Source of the DNA: Owenia fusiformis
Lineage: Eukaryota > Annelida > Polychaeta > Sabellida > Oweniidae
DNA length: 64,000 nucleotides
Direction: 5' to 3'
Assembly (NCBI GenBank): GCA_903813345.2
Contig: CAIIXF020000005.1
Coordinates: 4,493,375-4,557,374, forward strand
Shown here one piece after another: positions 35,786 through 49,066 of the stretch. Numbering within the stretch: position 1 is the first letter of the stretch; each line of letters opens with the position of its first letter. Under the pieces are notes generated by a model. It saw only the letters and a program-made list of their open reading frames with translations. It was not told the origin of the DNA and did not search any database. The translations under genes were made by a program, and so were the position numbers.

Positions 35786-37689
35786 AGCTAGGCCTACATG
35801 TAGATGCAAGGTTAAACAATATGAAGTCATTGAAAATGGGGCAGACTACTTATTACGCCATTTTCTGATAGTCTCCAAGATAACCCATTTATAGATCTGA
35901 ATATGGATTTAAATACATTTAGTTTCAATTGATGCATGTCCATTTTATTTTATTTATTTAAAATATAGTCTGGAGATGATCCAGGTGTAGATACTGTATA
36001 TTATGCATCAGCTCTGGGTTACCACTTTACCAAAAAATGTGTTTTTATTTTTAAGAATTAAATAAAATGGAGGCGCATCAGTTTGAAATTAAATAAATCT
36101 ATATAAAAAATGTTTATATTGGTATTGTCTTCTACATTAGTTGTTTTTGATCATAACTGACTTCAAAGAACATTTATCAAGTGTAATAATTGATTTGATC
36201 ATTCCATGGACTGGAATTCATACATGTAACACACTAAACATTTAATAGGTGTTACATAATTTTGTTTTAAAACATAGTGACTTAGAATAGGCTGGGTTAT
36301 GATGAAATGATGTCAGTTAATAATGACATATCATTAAACTACAATACAAATATTTTTGCAACTCAATCAAACCTGAAAAAGAAGCAATGTGAAATAAACA
36401 AAAGGACTAAAACATGAATCTATTTTTCAATGAAATCCAAAGGCCATGATAACAACTGGGAATATATATTATATCATATCTGGGGAGTAGGCAGCTAGTC
36501 TAACCCTTATTTAAATCTATGCTACCCCCATGATTATGTGGATTAGAGACCACAAAATGTAAACATTTTCAAAATACTGAAGTGTAAACAAATGCAGTAT
36601 TGTAATTTTAGTATGTAACTGTATTGTAATTGCTTTAACATATTTTCTCAAATGCAGTTATATCACTTAAATAATAATTATGTATTTATTGTAATTGAAT
36701 TAGGCCTAACATATTTTCTCTGAAATAAAATAAAATGGTTGGAAGTAATCATTTCAATGTATCCCTAGCATGAACATGTATCACCTACAAGTTTGATTTT
36801 ATTATTCTGAAATAAAGAATTGAGATATTTATCAATTATAGACTGATAGGAGTAATTGAATATTTAAGAAACAAAATGTCAAAATTCATTAGAATAGCCA
36901 GCCACTGTTCAAAGATTCTGAGATAATCATTAAAATTAAAGGATTATCATAAAATAAAGTCTGAACTGTTGGACTCTAAGACACAGGACTACACAAAGGT
37001 TTGTCATGAAATAAAATCTGAATTGATAGACTAGAAAAAAAGGATGATATAAAATATTGTGAGCAAAACACTGTGATAGTTTTTAAGAAAATTGTTTCAG
37101 TGTTCATATAATCATTATAATAGTTGAATCTGTGCTTACCTTTTTGCTAATGCTCTTTCAGCCTCCCAAAATGTTATTGTAATACTATATTGATGATTTA
37201 GTTAAATAAAATAAACTGTAAATAAAAAATGCTTATATCTCAGAGTTATTATTATTATTTTATTATTAGCATCTTCAGTGATATGGATTTTTGACATGTG
37301 TCAATCAAGCAAGTTTCTACATTCTATGGGCCATTGCATTCACATGGAAAACACATTCTTACTGTTTTAAAAATACAACCCATAACAAATAGATAAATTT
37401 GTATCCATTTTAAAATCATTTTCCATTTGAAATTGTAGACGTCTTTCATTAAATTTGATAACCTTATCACACAGATATTCATAAAAGTAACTTCAAACTA
37501 ACACCAACCTAAAATCAAGAAAATGTTTTTTTTTTATTTTCGACCATGACTGACTCGATCACTCCATTCTACGGCAAATCCAATGATGATGAATTGAAAA
37601 ATTCGTGCTGTTAAAAATGATATGCTGAATTTCAATTACGTCTAATAAATAACTTAAAAATTGGTGCATTTACCATTGCAGATGTGAAA
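35786..37689. other. Non-coding part of the 11.6-kb insertion
   Basis: AT-rich. No gene, RNA gene or bounded repeat recognised. Some short pieces (e.g. around 36,960 and 37,020, aaataaa-tctgaa-tg) look like weak internal duplications. Confidence 0.35.
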
Positions 37690-38730
37690 GAATTAATCAC
37701 TGGGTTGGCGTGATCGGGTCCCTATTGGGTTACAATTAATCGCAATTTTGTTAAGCTGCGATTAACAACGCGAATTTAATTTTATTTTATCGATGGTGCA
37801 AGGTATTCCCGTGAATACATCGTTGAAATTTAATTATTTTTTAGAAAAAACAAAATAATCAAGCGGTGAATTAAAACCTCTGAAGACTGCAATAAAACGT
37901 GCGATCAGACTTAATGTTGTATTGTCCGATGTTCGTATTTATTATTTTATTTTTAGGATCTTCGGCGTTGTGGATTTTTGACATATCTCATTATCTGTCT
38001 CTGTTTATATCAAAGTTCCTGCCGCCAAATAGCCTTGGATGCAGAATCAAACAGTTCAATTATCAGAAGCTTGGTAGAACAAGATGATGCGTCCCATTTA
38101 AATTGATGAAACAATCGTGCGTAAATCGTTTTATTTAATCGTTTTTACACGTTTTATTAATTGATAACTCCCTTAAAACGTCATTCAACATACATTAAAA
38201 TAAATATCGATGTCTTAAATTACATTTAAAGCTGTTATATTTGTTTCTGTTTCGTTGCAGACGTGATAAAATTAATTATTGGGTCAAAATTAAAGTTTGG
38301 TCGCGCATTTGGGTTACAATTAACCACGAGTTACAATTGACCAAGCGAATCCGATTTTGTTCAAAAAAAATATTTTAATGAAATAATATTACGAAACTGA
38401 TTACATTTCCTGAATTCCCCATCCTTCCCCATCACAAATATCTCGTCAAAACGTTTTGAAACCGAAAACTTTTCATTTAAACGAAAAATGAACAATGAAT
38501 GCGATCGAAGGATAGATAAATCACGACCATGATATAATCATGTCAGATCATTTTTCCGAGTGGCCCATTTTCTCTCAAAACGGGATAATTATGTACAAAG
38601 AGCGGTAAAATCGACCACTATACCAAGAAATCGCCCCCGAGGGACCTACTTATTACTTAAAATTATCGAATTTGGTGCACTTTTATGAGTCGCCATGTGG
38701 GTTACAATTAACCACATGCGCAACTTCAGT
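37690..38730 (+). repeat. Subterminal zone with repeated GGGTTACAATTAA motifs
   Basis: gggttacaattaa(c/t)c occurs near 37,729, 38,310 and 38,700. The blocks around 37,670-37,740 and 38,250-38,320 are diverged direct repeats about 590 bp apart (tgcagacgtgataaaattaa). At 38,694-38,718 it forms the near-palindrome CATGTGGGTTA ... TAACCACATG. This matches the AATTGTAACC-rich left end of the same insertion at 27,300-27,440. Confidence 0.6.
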
Positions 38731-38908
38731 TAAGCATGACTTGACCAAAACGTCTTTATTTTGAATGAAATTCACCGTGACGATTCTTTAGGACAATGAT
38801 ACTCTACATAAAAAACCTTTTTGATTTTTGATCGATATTTTTTATTTAATGCACACTTTTACCATTTTTGGTCGCAGGGGTGCAATTAGCAATGGCATTA
38901 GTCTCGCG

Positions 38909-39336
38909 TGGGGGGTCAGGAAAACAGAAATTTTCGCTTATTTTTAGATCTTTCTGAGGTATAGCTTTATTATACTCAAATGAAAGGCAATTAAGAGTAC
39001 ATTGCAAATATTTTATCTTTTTTCTGATTCGAGCCTCGTAAAATCCAAAATGACCGTCTAATGTACGATTTCGCAATAATTTTTCGATCCCTTCAAAGTA
39101 TGGCTATATTATACTCAAATTGAAGGAATTTTGGAGTAGATCACAATTATGGTATTATTTTTCAGATTTGTACCTCAGAAAATTCAAAATGGCCGTTTTG
39201 CAGGAATTCGCAATTCTAAAATCTAAATTTTTCAATTTTAACCAAAGTAATGAATATAATTGATAGGAATCCGGTAATTGATATTTTGTTCGTTGGGATT
39301 TGCTACTCCGCGGAGTTGCCGTTATCTAGTTAAGGG
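38909..39336 (+). mobile_element. Repeat family F copy 2, right part
   Basis: Continues the copy broken at 27,291. It starts with the duplicated TGGGGGGTC, then follows 23,541-23,936 closely (aggaaaacagaaa, tctttctgaggtatagc, gttcgttgggatttgctac) and ends at ttatctagttaa as copy 1 does. Confidence 0.88.
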
Positions 39337-39378
39337 ACGTTATTATCACGAGGCTAATGATATAATGGGCTTTTTATT

Positions 39379-40956
39379 AGCTCACATGGTGAGCTTTTGC
39401 AATCGCTCACTTGTCCGTCTGTCTGTCCGTCTGTCTGTCTGTCCGTCAACAATAGTGGCACGTTCTAAAACCTCTGTCGATAGGATTCCTGTTTTAAGTT
39501 ATTTCTGTTCAACATCAATACAGAAAACTCCCCTATGACTCCTGGTTCAAAAGCTTGCCTATTTTCAAAATGGCTGCCATTTTTGTCTCACGAAAATCAC
39601 TTTTGACCCATTTCCTAGAAAACCTCTGTTGATAGGATTCCTGTTTTAAGTTATTTCTGTTCAACATCAATACAGAAAACTCCCTTATGACTCCTGGTTC
39701 AAAAGCTCGCCTATTTTCAAAATGGCCGCCATTTTTGTCTCGCGAAATTCACTTTTGACCCATTTCCTAGCTTTACAAATAATTTCAGGTGTCCTACATT
39801 GTAAAAATCCATGTCAATGTAAAGAGTAGATATATGAAATAATTTTGTTACAAAAAATCAGCGAAAAATTCTATCCATTTTTTTATTTTCAGCCATTTTA
39901 GTTAACATTGATTTGTCCATCTGACTCGCGAAATCCACTTTTTCGTCAACAACAGTGGCACGTTTTAAAACCTCTGTTGATAGGATTCCTGTTTTAAGTT
40001 ATTTCTGTTCAACATCAATACAGAAAACTCCCCTATGACTCCTGGCTCAAAAGCTCGCCTATTTTCAAAATGGCCGCCATTTTTGTCTCGCGAAATTTAC
40101 TTTTGGCCCATTTCCTAGCTTTACAAATAATTTCAAGTGTCCTACATTGTAAAAATCCATGTCAATGTAAAGAGTAGATGTATGAAATAATTTTGTTACG
40201 AAAAATCAGCAAAAAATTCCATCCATTTTTTTATTTTCAGCCATTTTAGTTAACATTGATTTGTCCATCTGTCTCGCAAAATCCACTTTTGGACCATTTG
40301 CCTTAAACCCTCTGTCGATAGGATTCCTGTTTTAAGTTAATTTTGTTCAACATCAATACAAAAAACTCTCCTATGACTCTTGGTTCAAAAGCTCGCCTAT
40401 TTTCAAAATGGTCGCCATTCCTGTCTCGGGAAATTCACTTTTGGCCCATTTCCTAGCTTTACAAATAATTTCAGCTGTCCTGCATTGTAAAAAGCCATGT
40501 CACTGTAAAGAGTAGATATATGAAATAATTTTGTTACAAAAATTCAGCAAAATACTATATCTGTTTTTTTATTTTCAGCCATTTTAGTTAACATTGATTC
40601 GTCCATCTGTCTCTCAGTCAGTCCAAAATTGGCAAGTTTTAAACCTCTGTCAACACTTTTTAAATCCTCTGTAGAAAGGATTCCTGATTTAAAATATTTT
40701 GTTCAACATCAATAAAGAAAAAAAACTGTGACTCCTGCTTCAAAATCTTGCCTATTCTCAAAATGGCCACCATTTTTGTCTCGGGAAATTCACTTTTGGC
40801 CCATTTCCTAGCTTTACAAATAAGTTCAGGTGTCCTGCATTGTAAAAAGCCATGTCTTTGAAAAGAGTAGTTGTATGAAATAATTTTGTCACAAAAAATC
40901 TGCAAATAATTATACCTGTCTTTTTATTTTCACTTTTGAGCAACACCATGTGAGCC
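39379..40956 (+). mobile_element. Repeat family E copy 2, both ends present
   Basis: Left end AGCTCACATGGTGAGC, right end CACCATGTGAGCC: an inverted terminal motif GCTCACATGGTG. A tccg/tctg run follows the left end, then about five ~305-bp units like those at 21,775-23,028. Right flank acccacggtact is also found at the copy starting 49,067. Non-coding. Confidence 0.8.
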
Positions 40957-41393
40957 TAGTACCCACGGTACTAATTTTAATTTTTAAAGTTAGTTTCCAT
41001 ACGTTTAAAAAAGAATAATCGTAAAAAATCAACATTGAACGGAGGGGGGGGGAACAGAGGGGGAGAGGAACATGTATACATTGCGATAAGACATGTTACT
41101 TGAATTTAAATCCGAATTTTCTCATTTTTCATTCTCCAGAGATGTAATGACTAGTTTCTTACTGAGGTACTGAGTTTAGTTTTTTCAAATACACAAGTTC
41201 TTGTGAATTCGTTCCATTTAAAAGACATATTACTCCCCCTTCGTTCAATTTACATTTTTTTCGATTATTTCTTTTAAAACGTATGGAAACTAACTGATTT
41301 ATAGCAAAAACATTGACTTTTGCACATTGCTGATGATGCACGTTTTTTAATAGATCCCATATCTTAGAAGCGTTTCAGTCCAGAAAAATAAAG

Positions 41394-41730
41394 ACCTAAC
41401 ATATTTTGCCATGTACTGCACTTATTCATTTGGCAATTCAGATGTAAACTTTCTCTTGAATAAATAAATCTTCAAGATTTGTTGAGTTTTCATGCAGAAA
41501 TCTCCTACTCCCCTCCCATCTGTTCATTTTGTTTGATCACCAGGCGTGACTAAATATGAATATTTTTTTCAATGCTTTAAAGCTTTATTTATTTTGGGTT
41601 CAAAGAAGATTTGAATCAAAGAAATAAGAAAAAGGAGCCAGCTGGAAAATTTTGAAAAATCACAAATCTGCAAAACAAAATAGCTGCAAAATTAAAAGCT
41701 GCAAAATTCCCAAATCACTAGAACGTGAAA
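41394..41730 (-). repeat. Inverted copy of the dispersed repeat at 25,349-25,740
   Basis: Reads catattttgccatgtactg through tcaccaggcgtgactaaata to tcactagaacgtgaaatat, the reverse complement order of the first copy. A further fragment of it (ctactcccccgccattcatt) repeats at 41,755-41,795. Confidence 0.7.
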
Positions 41731-42497
41731 TATAAAAGCAAAAAAGTAAATTGCCTACTCCCCCGCCATTCATTTTGTCCAATCACCAGGCATGTCACAG
41801 GGATATGCTTTGATGTCATTTCGGGTGGCAAGATATATTTCCAATTTTTTCTGTCATATGATTATTTTATAAATATGGAAAATCTTGTTTTTGGCCTGTT
41901 AAGATTGAAAATAAGTTTTTTTCTCATTATAGTTGATATTATTGATCTAATGATCCAATAATTTTAAAATGCTCTTTTTCTAAACTACTTTTTATGCTAA
42001 TAAGTTAATTTCCTGCTTATTTCGCATCCATTTTTCTTTATTTCTACAACACAAAATAGTTAAAGATATGTGTTATACATTGGTGTAAAATTAAGTTCTT
42101 CTCAACCTTGAGATACAGAAAGATTCTATGAGTATCAGAATGGTAAACAATATAATATGAGCCAGGCCATAGAAAAAGGGGTCTTATCACAGATTTTTTA
42201 CAATCTGATTTTTTGTTTATCTTAAAAAAGCACAAAGAGACCTTTCAAATGAGCCATAGCTTGTGTCTAAACATTTTCCCCTTGCATAATATAGACCAAA
42301 AAGTCGGATTTGAATTTAGCACATTTTCCTCTTAATCTTGGGGACACTTTTGGCTCTGTAGCACAATTTAAATTTTTGTGATGAGACCAGTTTTCCTATG
42401 GCCAGGCTCATATATTGGTAGGTCAGTTGTGCATTTTGCTTGCAATCTTATCACCTAGCTGTATTAAAGACTTTAATGTGTCTCCTTATATTTGCAG

Positions 42498-42605
42498 ATT
42501 AGGTTGAAAGAAATAGCTAAAAACAAATATGCAGTACAGTCAGATTATGAGAGGTTCCAGATGGATTTCAAAACTCATTCATGTACAGACATATGCATTA
42601 ATTAA
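42498..42605 (+). CDS. Possible terminal exon of an unknown gene
   Basis: A good acceptor (tatatttgcag) is followed by 35 codons and a stop: IRLKEIAKNKYAVQ, SDYERFQMDF, KTHSCTDICIN. Composition looks protein-like and the block lies outside the defined repeats. No upstream partner exon was found within reach, no family is recognised, and one short exon is weak evidence. Confidence 0.25.
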   Translation: MRLKEIAKNKYAVQSDYERFQMDFKTHSCTDICIN

Positions 42606-44873
42606 AAGGTAGGACTTAATTTAGTTGATATTTTGTCATTCAAAGATTATTTCAAGAAATACACATTTGCATTTATGAATTTCATCGGTCATACATACTA
42701 CAATATAGACCAGAAAATCAATTATTCTTGCTATTGTGACGTCACGTATCATATTAGAATAATAGATATAGTGGATCAATTTTCAACTTAACTCTTTGAG
42801 GATGATACTTTTACCATTTAAAATGAGTTCAGTTTATACAAGCAATGATATTTCACTTGATTTTATAGCATGGTCTCTTAGGAACCTATCAGACCTAAAA
42901 TAAACTCATTTCATTTCAAATAGCGGGGTCAGATGTCCTTTTTTTGTTCGGCTTTTTCAGGAAAGCAACAAACTTGGCACAGTTGTAGAATCATATGATA
43001 TGAGTAAAAAATGATTTCAGGGCAAGTGATTTGGGGTGGTCTTCATGGATTTTTTAGCCTCTGACCCCCCACCCCTACCAGACTGGGAGGGGTATATTAT
43101 TAAAATTAAATAAAAATGGTTTTAAAGTATTTTTCTTTAAATGACTTCATTTGGTGATTGCTTTGAGCCTTGAAATTGTGTAAAACCCAATTAAGAAGTT
43201 GTCTGTAGCAAGAAAAACTCATTTTAACCCAATTATCTAAGAATAATTCGTTGTTTAAAGGGCCAAATACAGAACATCCAGTACTGTATTTCAAGAATGT
43301 GATGTCTGATAGTCCTGAAAAAATTCATAGTAGTAGAGGTTTAAGTGTTTATCACAGATAGAAAATATACCACAGGTGGCTCATGTATTTTTTGAGAAAA
43401 AAATTCTCTAAATTTCAATTTTTAAGTGCATGCGGCTCAGGGGTAACCTTATTTTACCTTAATAATTTTTAAAATATGCAATGTATGCATCTCATATGAG
43501 GTCAAAATGATGCATAGAGCATTGTTTTGTCATATTATTCCTAATAAGATGTAAAAAAATTATTGGAAATTTTTCAAAAATCCAAATTTTCATTTTCGCT
43601 TCTTAAAGGCCAGGGGTAACCATATTTTACCTTAATAATTTTCAAGATATGTAATATATGCATCTCAAATTAGCTCAAAATGGTGCATATAGCTTTGTTT
43701 TATCAGATTACCCTTGATTAGATGTAGAAAAATGATTTTACATTTCTTAAAAATCTAAATTTTCATTTTAGCTTATTGTGGCCTATGGGTAGCCATATTT
43801 TACCTTAATAATTTTCAAAGTACAAGACATATGCATCTCAAATGAGCTTTAAAGGGTTTTTTAATCTTCTTTTGTCATATGTTATTTCTAGGGAATGTAA
43901 AAAATGTTTGGAAACTTGAAAAAATGATATTTTCATATTAGGCCATAAGAATTAGATTCTCTGGTTTGCGTCCTGGCAAAATCCAAATCATGCAAGGGTA
44001 CAAGGAAACAAACACAAACTCAAAAAAAACACAAACTTGTTTGCTGAGAAATGTATACATTTTATGGGCATTAAAAGGAATGACATACCAATTTGCAGTG
44101 ATACAAACACAGATCTATACGTTTATACAATATATTTAAATATAGGTATTATTCAAGGGTAAAAATAAAAAAATGTATGCCAAAGTAATCAATAAGACTG
44201 TCAATTTTGACGCACATCAATTTATCCGCCCTTTCGTCTGATTCTGATTGAATGAAATGCGATGTTACTTTCAGACCCTTGTGGTTGCTATTTGGATGTG
44301 TTTTTTTTCTGATTTAGTCAAAATCATGCAAGCAAGGGGAAGCAAAACAAAGAATCTAATTCTTACGGCCTTAGCTTTTGATGCCATTTTACCATAATAA
44401 TTTAAATAAAGATATATCACACTTGTTACTCAAACGAGCTCAAAATGTTGATTATAGCCAAGTTTTGCCATTTATTCCTTCTGAAATAAGAAAAAATTAT
44501 AAAAAATCTCAACATCCATTTATTTATTTATATAAAGAATAACAACATCCATTTATTCCTTTTTAGTACCACTAGCTCGATACTGTACTATAGTTTTATC
44601 GAGCACTTTTCTAAGATTTGAAAATGTTTGACAGTTCAGTTTGTACTGAGTAGTAGCATTGTTAAGATTCTATGTATAATCATTTGAAAATATAATCCAA
44701 ATCCATAAAACATAATCAAACAGGTCAGGATTTATAGATTCTGACAGTCTCCCCTACGGCTACATAGCCCAGAGCAAATGAGATATGATTTCAAACATTT
44801 GCATATGTTCCCTCAACACTCCTTAAACATCAAACAAGTTTTTTGCATGCCTCGGATGCAACATCTTTTGTTA

Positions 44874-45110
44874 TTATACAGATATCAGCCTCATAGGACC
44901 AACATTTTCATATGTTGTGGCCTCAGTATCAGCAGTGGGAGTAGTCCAACCACATTCATGTGGTGATAGAAACTGTGGGTTAGAATGCATCAGAATAACA
45001 AATGACTCTACAACTGCAATGTTTCTAAAAAAAGATTCAAAGTTTAAAAACACCTGCAATAGCTCTGGGTATACACCTTCCATTCCTTCAAATCAGATGA
45101 TTTAGAGAAG
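44874..45110 (-). pseudogene. Transposon-type ORF fragment, left central copy
   Basis: On the minus strand it reads EGVYPELLQVFLNFE and, further on, VVESFVILMHSNPQFLS, then a Trp-containing segment. The first part is the inverted counterpart of the fragment at 45,489-45,670. It resembles a widespread invertebrate ORF found with repeats, in which a FHxxTGCD segment is followed by a W-x-x-(Y/F)-PE(V/L) segment and ERFV-x-LMY. It is interrupted and without an intact protein. Confidence 0.5.
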
Positions 45111-45488
45111 TAGTAGAATGCAAAGGTGACATATCAAATTCATTGATTGCATGAAAAATTGGGAGGGCTAAACTTTGGTCATGGCCAAGTGGTCTTGTAA
45201 TATTGTGGGCAGGTAGATATTGGAAGGATTTCCCCTTACCATATGCAATCCAAATTGACATTTTCAGTTTTACTACATCAAAATCAATTGTTAGGCAATG
45301 ATTGAAGCAGTCTCTCGTATGGAGAAATATCCTTGATGGCGCCTAAGACATTGCATTACTTGGTCACTATCATCTTGCCATGTTCTTGAGGGTTTCAGTG
45401 TTGATGCCTGGAAGGAGGACAGCTCCCTCTTGTTCCCACTACATCTTGGATTGCATTTGGTAAAAGAAAATCCATTCAATAACTATCT

Positions 45489-45670
45489 GTGCATGATATT
45501 GCAAGATCAATTGGCCATGACCAAAGTTTAGTCCTCCCCATTTTTCATTCAATCATTCCATGCGATGTCACATCTGCATTTAACTACTACTCTAAATCAT
45601 CTGATTTGGAGGAATGGAAGGTGTACCCAGAGGTGATGCAAGTGTTCTTAAACCTAATATCTTTATATAA
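45489..45670 (+). pseudogene. Transposon-type ORF fragment, right central copy (FHxxxxCD motif)
   Basis: Reads IARSIGHDQSLVLPIFHSII, PCDVTSAFNYYSK and EEWKVYPEVMQVFLNL. This matches, from memory, a recurrent repeat-associated ORF with LP-x-FH-x-x-TGCD-x-x-S-x-F. The Gly of TGCD is replaced, and the frame ends soon after. It is not recognised as the catalytic part of a transposase. Confidence 0.55.
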
Positions 45671-47557
45671 TAGTTCATTGATTTATCATTTTATATCTCA
45701 GTATGAATATATGAACATATGAATATGACAAAGTGCCATTTTGAGCTTATTTAAGTTGCAAATGTGACATATCTTGAAAATTATTATGGTAAAATGAGGC
45801 CACCTATAACCAGTCAAAAGCTAAATCAAAATCTGATCATTTTTTCCATCTCCTTAGAAATGATATGACAAAACAAGATTATATACACCATTTCAAGCTC
45901 ATTTGAGATGCATATATGTAACATACATTGAAAATTATAAGTATGGTTACCCCTGGGCTGTCAAAAGCTCAAATATAAAATTTAGATTTTTAGATATCAG
46001 ATATTTAGAAATGTCAAATTATGTTTTTATATATTATTAGGGGAAATATGATAACAAGACTTCTGGTATATGAATCACTTTGAGCTCATTTTAGATGCAT
46101 ATGTAATAATATGTAATTATTATGTTAAAAATATGGTCAAATAGAAAATTCAGATTTTTAAGAAATGTCCAATAATTTTTCTACATCTTATTTGGGGTAT
46201 GATAAAACATAGACTATATGCACCATTTTGAGCTCATTTGAGATGCATATACATGTATTACATATCTTGAAAATTATTATGCTAAAATATGGTTACCCCT
46301 GGACCATCTGAAGCTTAAATGAAAATTTAGAGTTTTAAGAATTATCAATCATTTTTCTACATCTTATTAGGGTTAATATGATTAAAAAAGACTAGATTCA
46401 CCATATTGAGCTCATTTGAGATGGATATATTACATATTTTAAAAATTATTAAGGTACAATATGGTTACCCCTGGCCCTTCAGAAGCGAAAATGAAAATTA
46501 GATTAAAAAAAAAATTCCAATCTTTTTTTTACTTCTAATTAGCAATATAATGACAAAACAAGACTAGATGCACCATTTTGAGCTCATTTGAGATGGATAT
46601 ATTACATATTTTGAAAATTATTAAGGTACAATATGGTTACCCCTGGCCATTCAGAATCGAAAATGAAAATTTGAATTTTTTTTTTGATTCCAATTTTTTT
46701 TGTACATCTAATTAGCAATAATATGACAAAACAAGACTAGAAGCACCATTCTGAGCTCATATGAGATGCATACATTGACTATCTTAAAAATTATTGAGGT
46801 AAGATAAGGTTACCCCTGAGCCAAATGCACCAAAAAATTGAAATTTCGATATTTTTTTTCTCTGACAATATATCAGCTATCAAAGCAATATTTTCTATCT
46901 GCAATAAACACTTATACTTCTATTACTGTGAATTTTTTTAAGGCTCTTAGTCATCACATTCTTGAAATACAGTAATGGACGTCCCATATTTGGCCCTTTA
47001 AATAATGAATTTTTCCTGGATAATTGGGTTTAAATGTATTTTCCTCACTAAATACCACTTCTAAAATGAGTTTTACATCATTTCAAGGCTCAAAGCAATC
47101 ACTAAATGAAGTCATTTAAACAAAAATACTTTAAAACCATTTTTATTTATTTTTTATAATTTACCCCTCCCACCTGATAGGGGTGGGGGTCAGAGGTAAA
47201 AAAATCCATGAAGACCACCCCCAACCACTTGCCCTGAAATCATTTTCCACTCAAATCATATGTTTCTACAAATGTGCCAAGTTTGTTGCTTTCCTGAAAA
47301 AGCCGAACAAAAAAGGGGTTATATCTGGACATCTGATCCCGCTAAAAGTTGATCAATAAATTTTAAAACACAGTTTTAGATGTAATTTTGTATACATGTA
47401 GACTTCAAATGCATACCTGGCAGTTTTCTAAAAACCGTGGTTTGGAATGAAAAATAAATTAGGAAATAAATCAAGGTTTACAAACATAATTAGATAAATC
47501 GGTGATTTAAATAAAAAAATTAGAATTGAATGAAAACTGGGGCTCAAATTGGGGTTT

Positions 47558-48340
47558 CACAGGCTGGTATCGAAAGATTTGTCCACTGTGACGGAGCATG
47601 CTACTTATCATAAAAGCACTAAGAATACTTCACAATTTATTTTTGAACTGACATGTCGCCATATCAAAGATCAAATTGCTTACTTCATGCAATGGATAAA
47701 TATCATTTGCAGGTAATCTTTACTTCTGTTTGAAGTTCAGTAACGCTATGAGTAAAAGCTATTGAAAACAGCGCCAGGGTATCAAACTCTTAAAATGTAC
47801 CATTTCTTTTTTTAACTTTTTAATTGCATGATATAGTGACATGATAATATGAACATATGATTTCATATGATTTATTTATAAAAAATAATGTTTGCATTTT
47901 TTGTCCGCTGTGAAGGAGCAATGTCACAGTTCACATTTATAACTGCTCCGTCACGGCTGACAAATATTTAAGCATTATTTTTAAAGACAAATTAGAAATA
48001 CCCAGTGCATCAACATCTCATTAATACCTTTATAGTTACGCTGAAAAATTATGTAAATATTATTGTGTCACTATATTGTGCTATTAAAAAGTTTTAAAAA
48101 ATGGTACATTTTGGAGTATGATACTCTGGCAACATTTTCAATAACTTTTCCTTCCAACATTATTGGACTTCAAACAGAAGTGAAAGTTACCTGCAAGTGA
48201 TATATTCATTGCATGGAGTAGGTAATTTCCTTTGATATTTCACAAAACATATGATAATAAATTGTGTGGTTTTCTTAGTTTTTTTTATGAAAAATAACAT
48301 GCCCCTTCACAGAGGACTAATCTTTCGATCCCAGCCTGTG
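47558..48340. mobile_element. Hairpin MITE (TIR CACAGGCTGG)
   Basis: CACAGGCTGGtatcgaaag at the left is inverted at the right (ctttcgatcCCAGCCTGTG). Arms remain complementary inward (cttctgtttgaag against cttcaaacagaag), and the centre is a second palindrome around 47,900-47,965 (ctgtgaaggagca / tgctccgtcac). 783 bp, non-coding, target duplication unclear. Confidence 0.75.
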
Positions 48341-49066
48341 GGTATGGCCTAAAAAATCTGAATTATTACCTTTTTTGATCCACATTTCTAGATGTAATTT
48401 TACATGGAGATTTCAAATGATATCACTTTGACTGAATTTTGAAGTTTTAATGATATTTTAGATTTTTATTTTATACCCATGCTCCATGAGTACAAGTTAT
48501 GCTCAAAAGCTGATTTTCAAAATGGCTGTCAAAATTACAGTTTTTTAGGTACATTGTACAACACATAAAACTGTAATATTTATATTTTTTAAATGCAAGA
48601 AATTATATAGGATATTGAGTAAGATGAGATTCTTTACTTTTAGGTTATTTTGAAAAAATGTTGGCCCTTACACGCTATATTAAGATTGTTGCTGTAATGG
48701 AAAAAAGTAATGGACGATTCTGTTAGAAGCATATAACACATTCCAATGAAACTTTGGCTAGTAAGCAGCCATTTTGATGTATGCTATCTTACATTTTTTG
48801 TTTTACTGAAAAAGAAGTGGAGTTGTTTTGTCAAAATTTTATATCATTAATAACAATTTGGCTATTTGATGGCAATTTCCAAAAATGTCAATTATGTCAA
48901 TTGGAATGGATTGGATTTACTTTGCCTTGGCATTGCTGTTATCTATTTTTCACGTTTAGGTGTCTTTTTCTCTTTTGTACTTCCTTGTCATGACTGTCAT
49001 GCCTTTTTTCTTAAGAACCTAAAGTCAATATAACCTTAATCAAGAAAATTAGTACCGTGGGTACTG

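Larger units (their letters stand above)
27292..38908. mobile_element. 11.6-kb insertion flanked by a 9-bp target duplication
   Basis: Family F copy 2 is interrupted here. TGGGGGGTC stands on both sides (27,283-27,291 and 38,909-38,917), while the intact copy has it once (23,532-23,540). Ends are inverted and imperfect: CCGAGACT on the left, and CGCGAGACT read inward from the right. Subterminal zones at both ends repeat a GGTTACAATT/AATTGTAACC motif, often as hairpins. The inside holds a fold-back element, a gcctccagag minisatellite, a LINE fragment, a hairpin MITE and a 57-bp array. No transposase frame was found, so it is either non-autonomous or has lost its genes to later insertions. The 9-bp duplication would fit Mutator-like or fold-back elements; the class is unassigned. 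Confidence 0.75.
42922..47343. mobile_element. Fold-back element B with subrepeat-built arms
   Basis: The left end agcggggtcagatgtcc is inverted at the right end (ggacatctgatcccgct). Arms continue inward: 42,950-43,310 pairs with 46,960-47,320, and runs of ~175-bp units pair between 43,430-43,830 (ggggtaacc, atgcatctcatatgagct) and 45,770-46,830 (inverted, about seven units). The centre near 45,350 is again inverted: 45,040-45,200 against 45,500-45,660. A related deletion derivative is at 27,354-29,014. The centre carries coding remnants listed separately. Fold-back class is inferred from structure. Confidence 0.8.
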
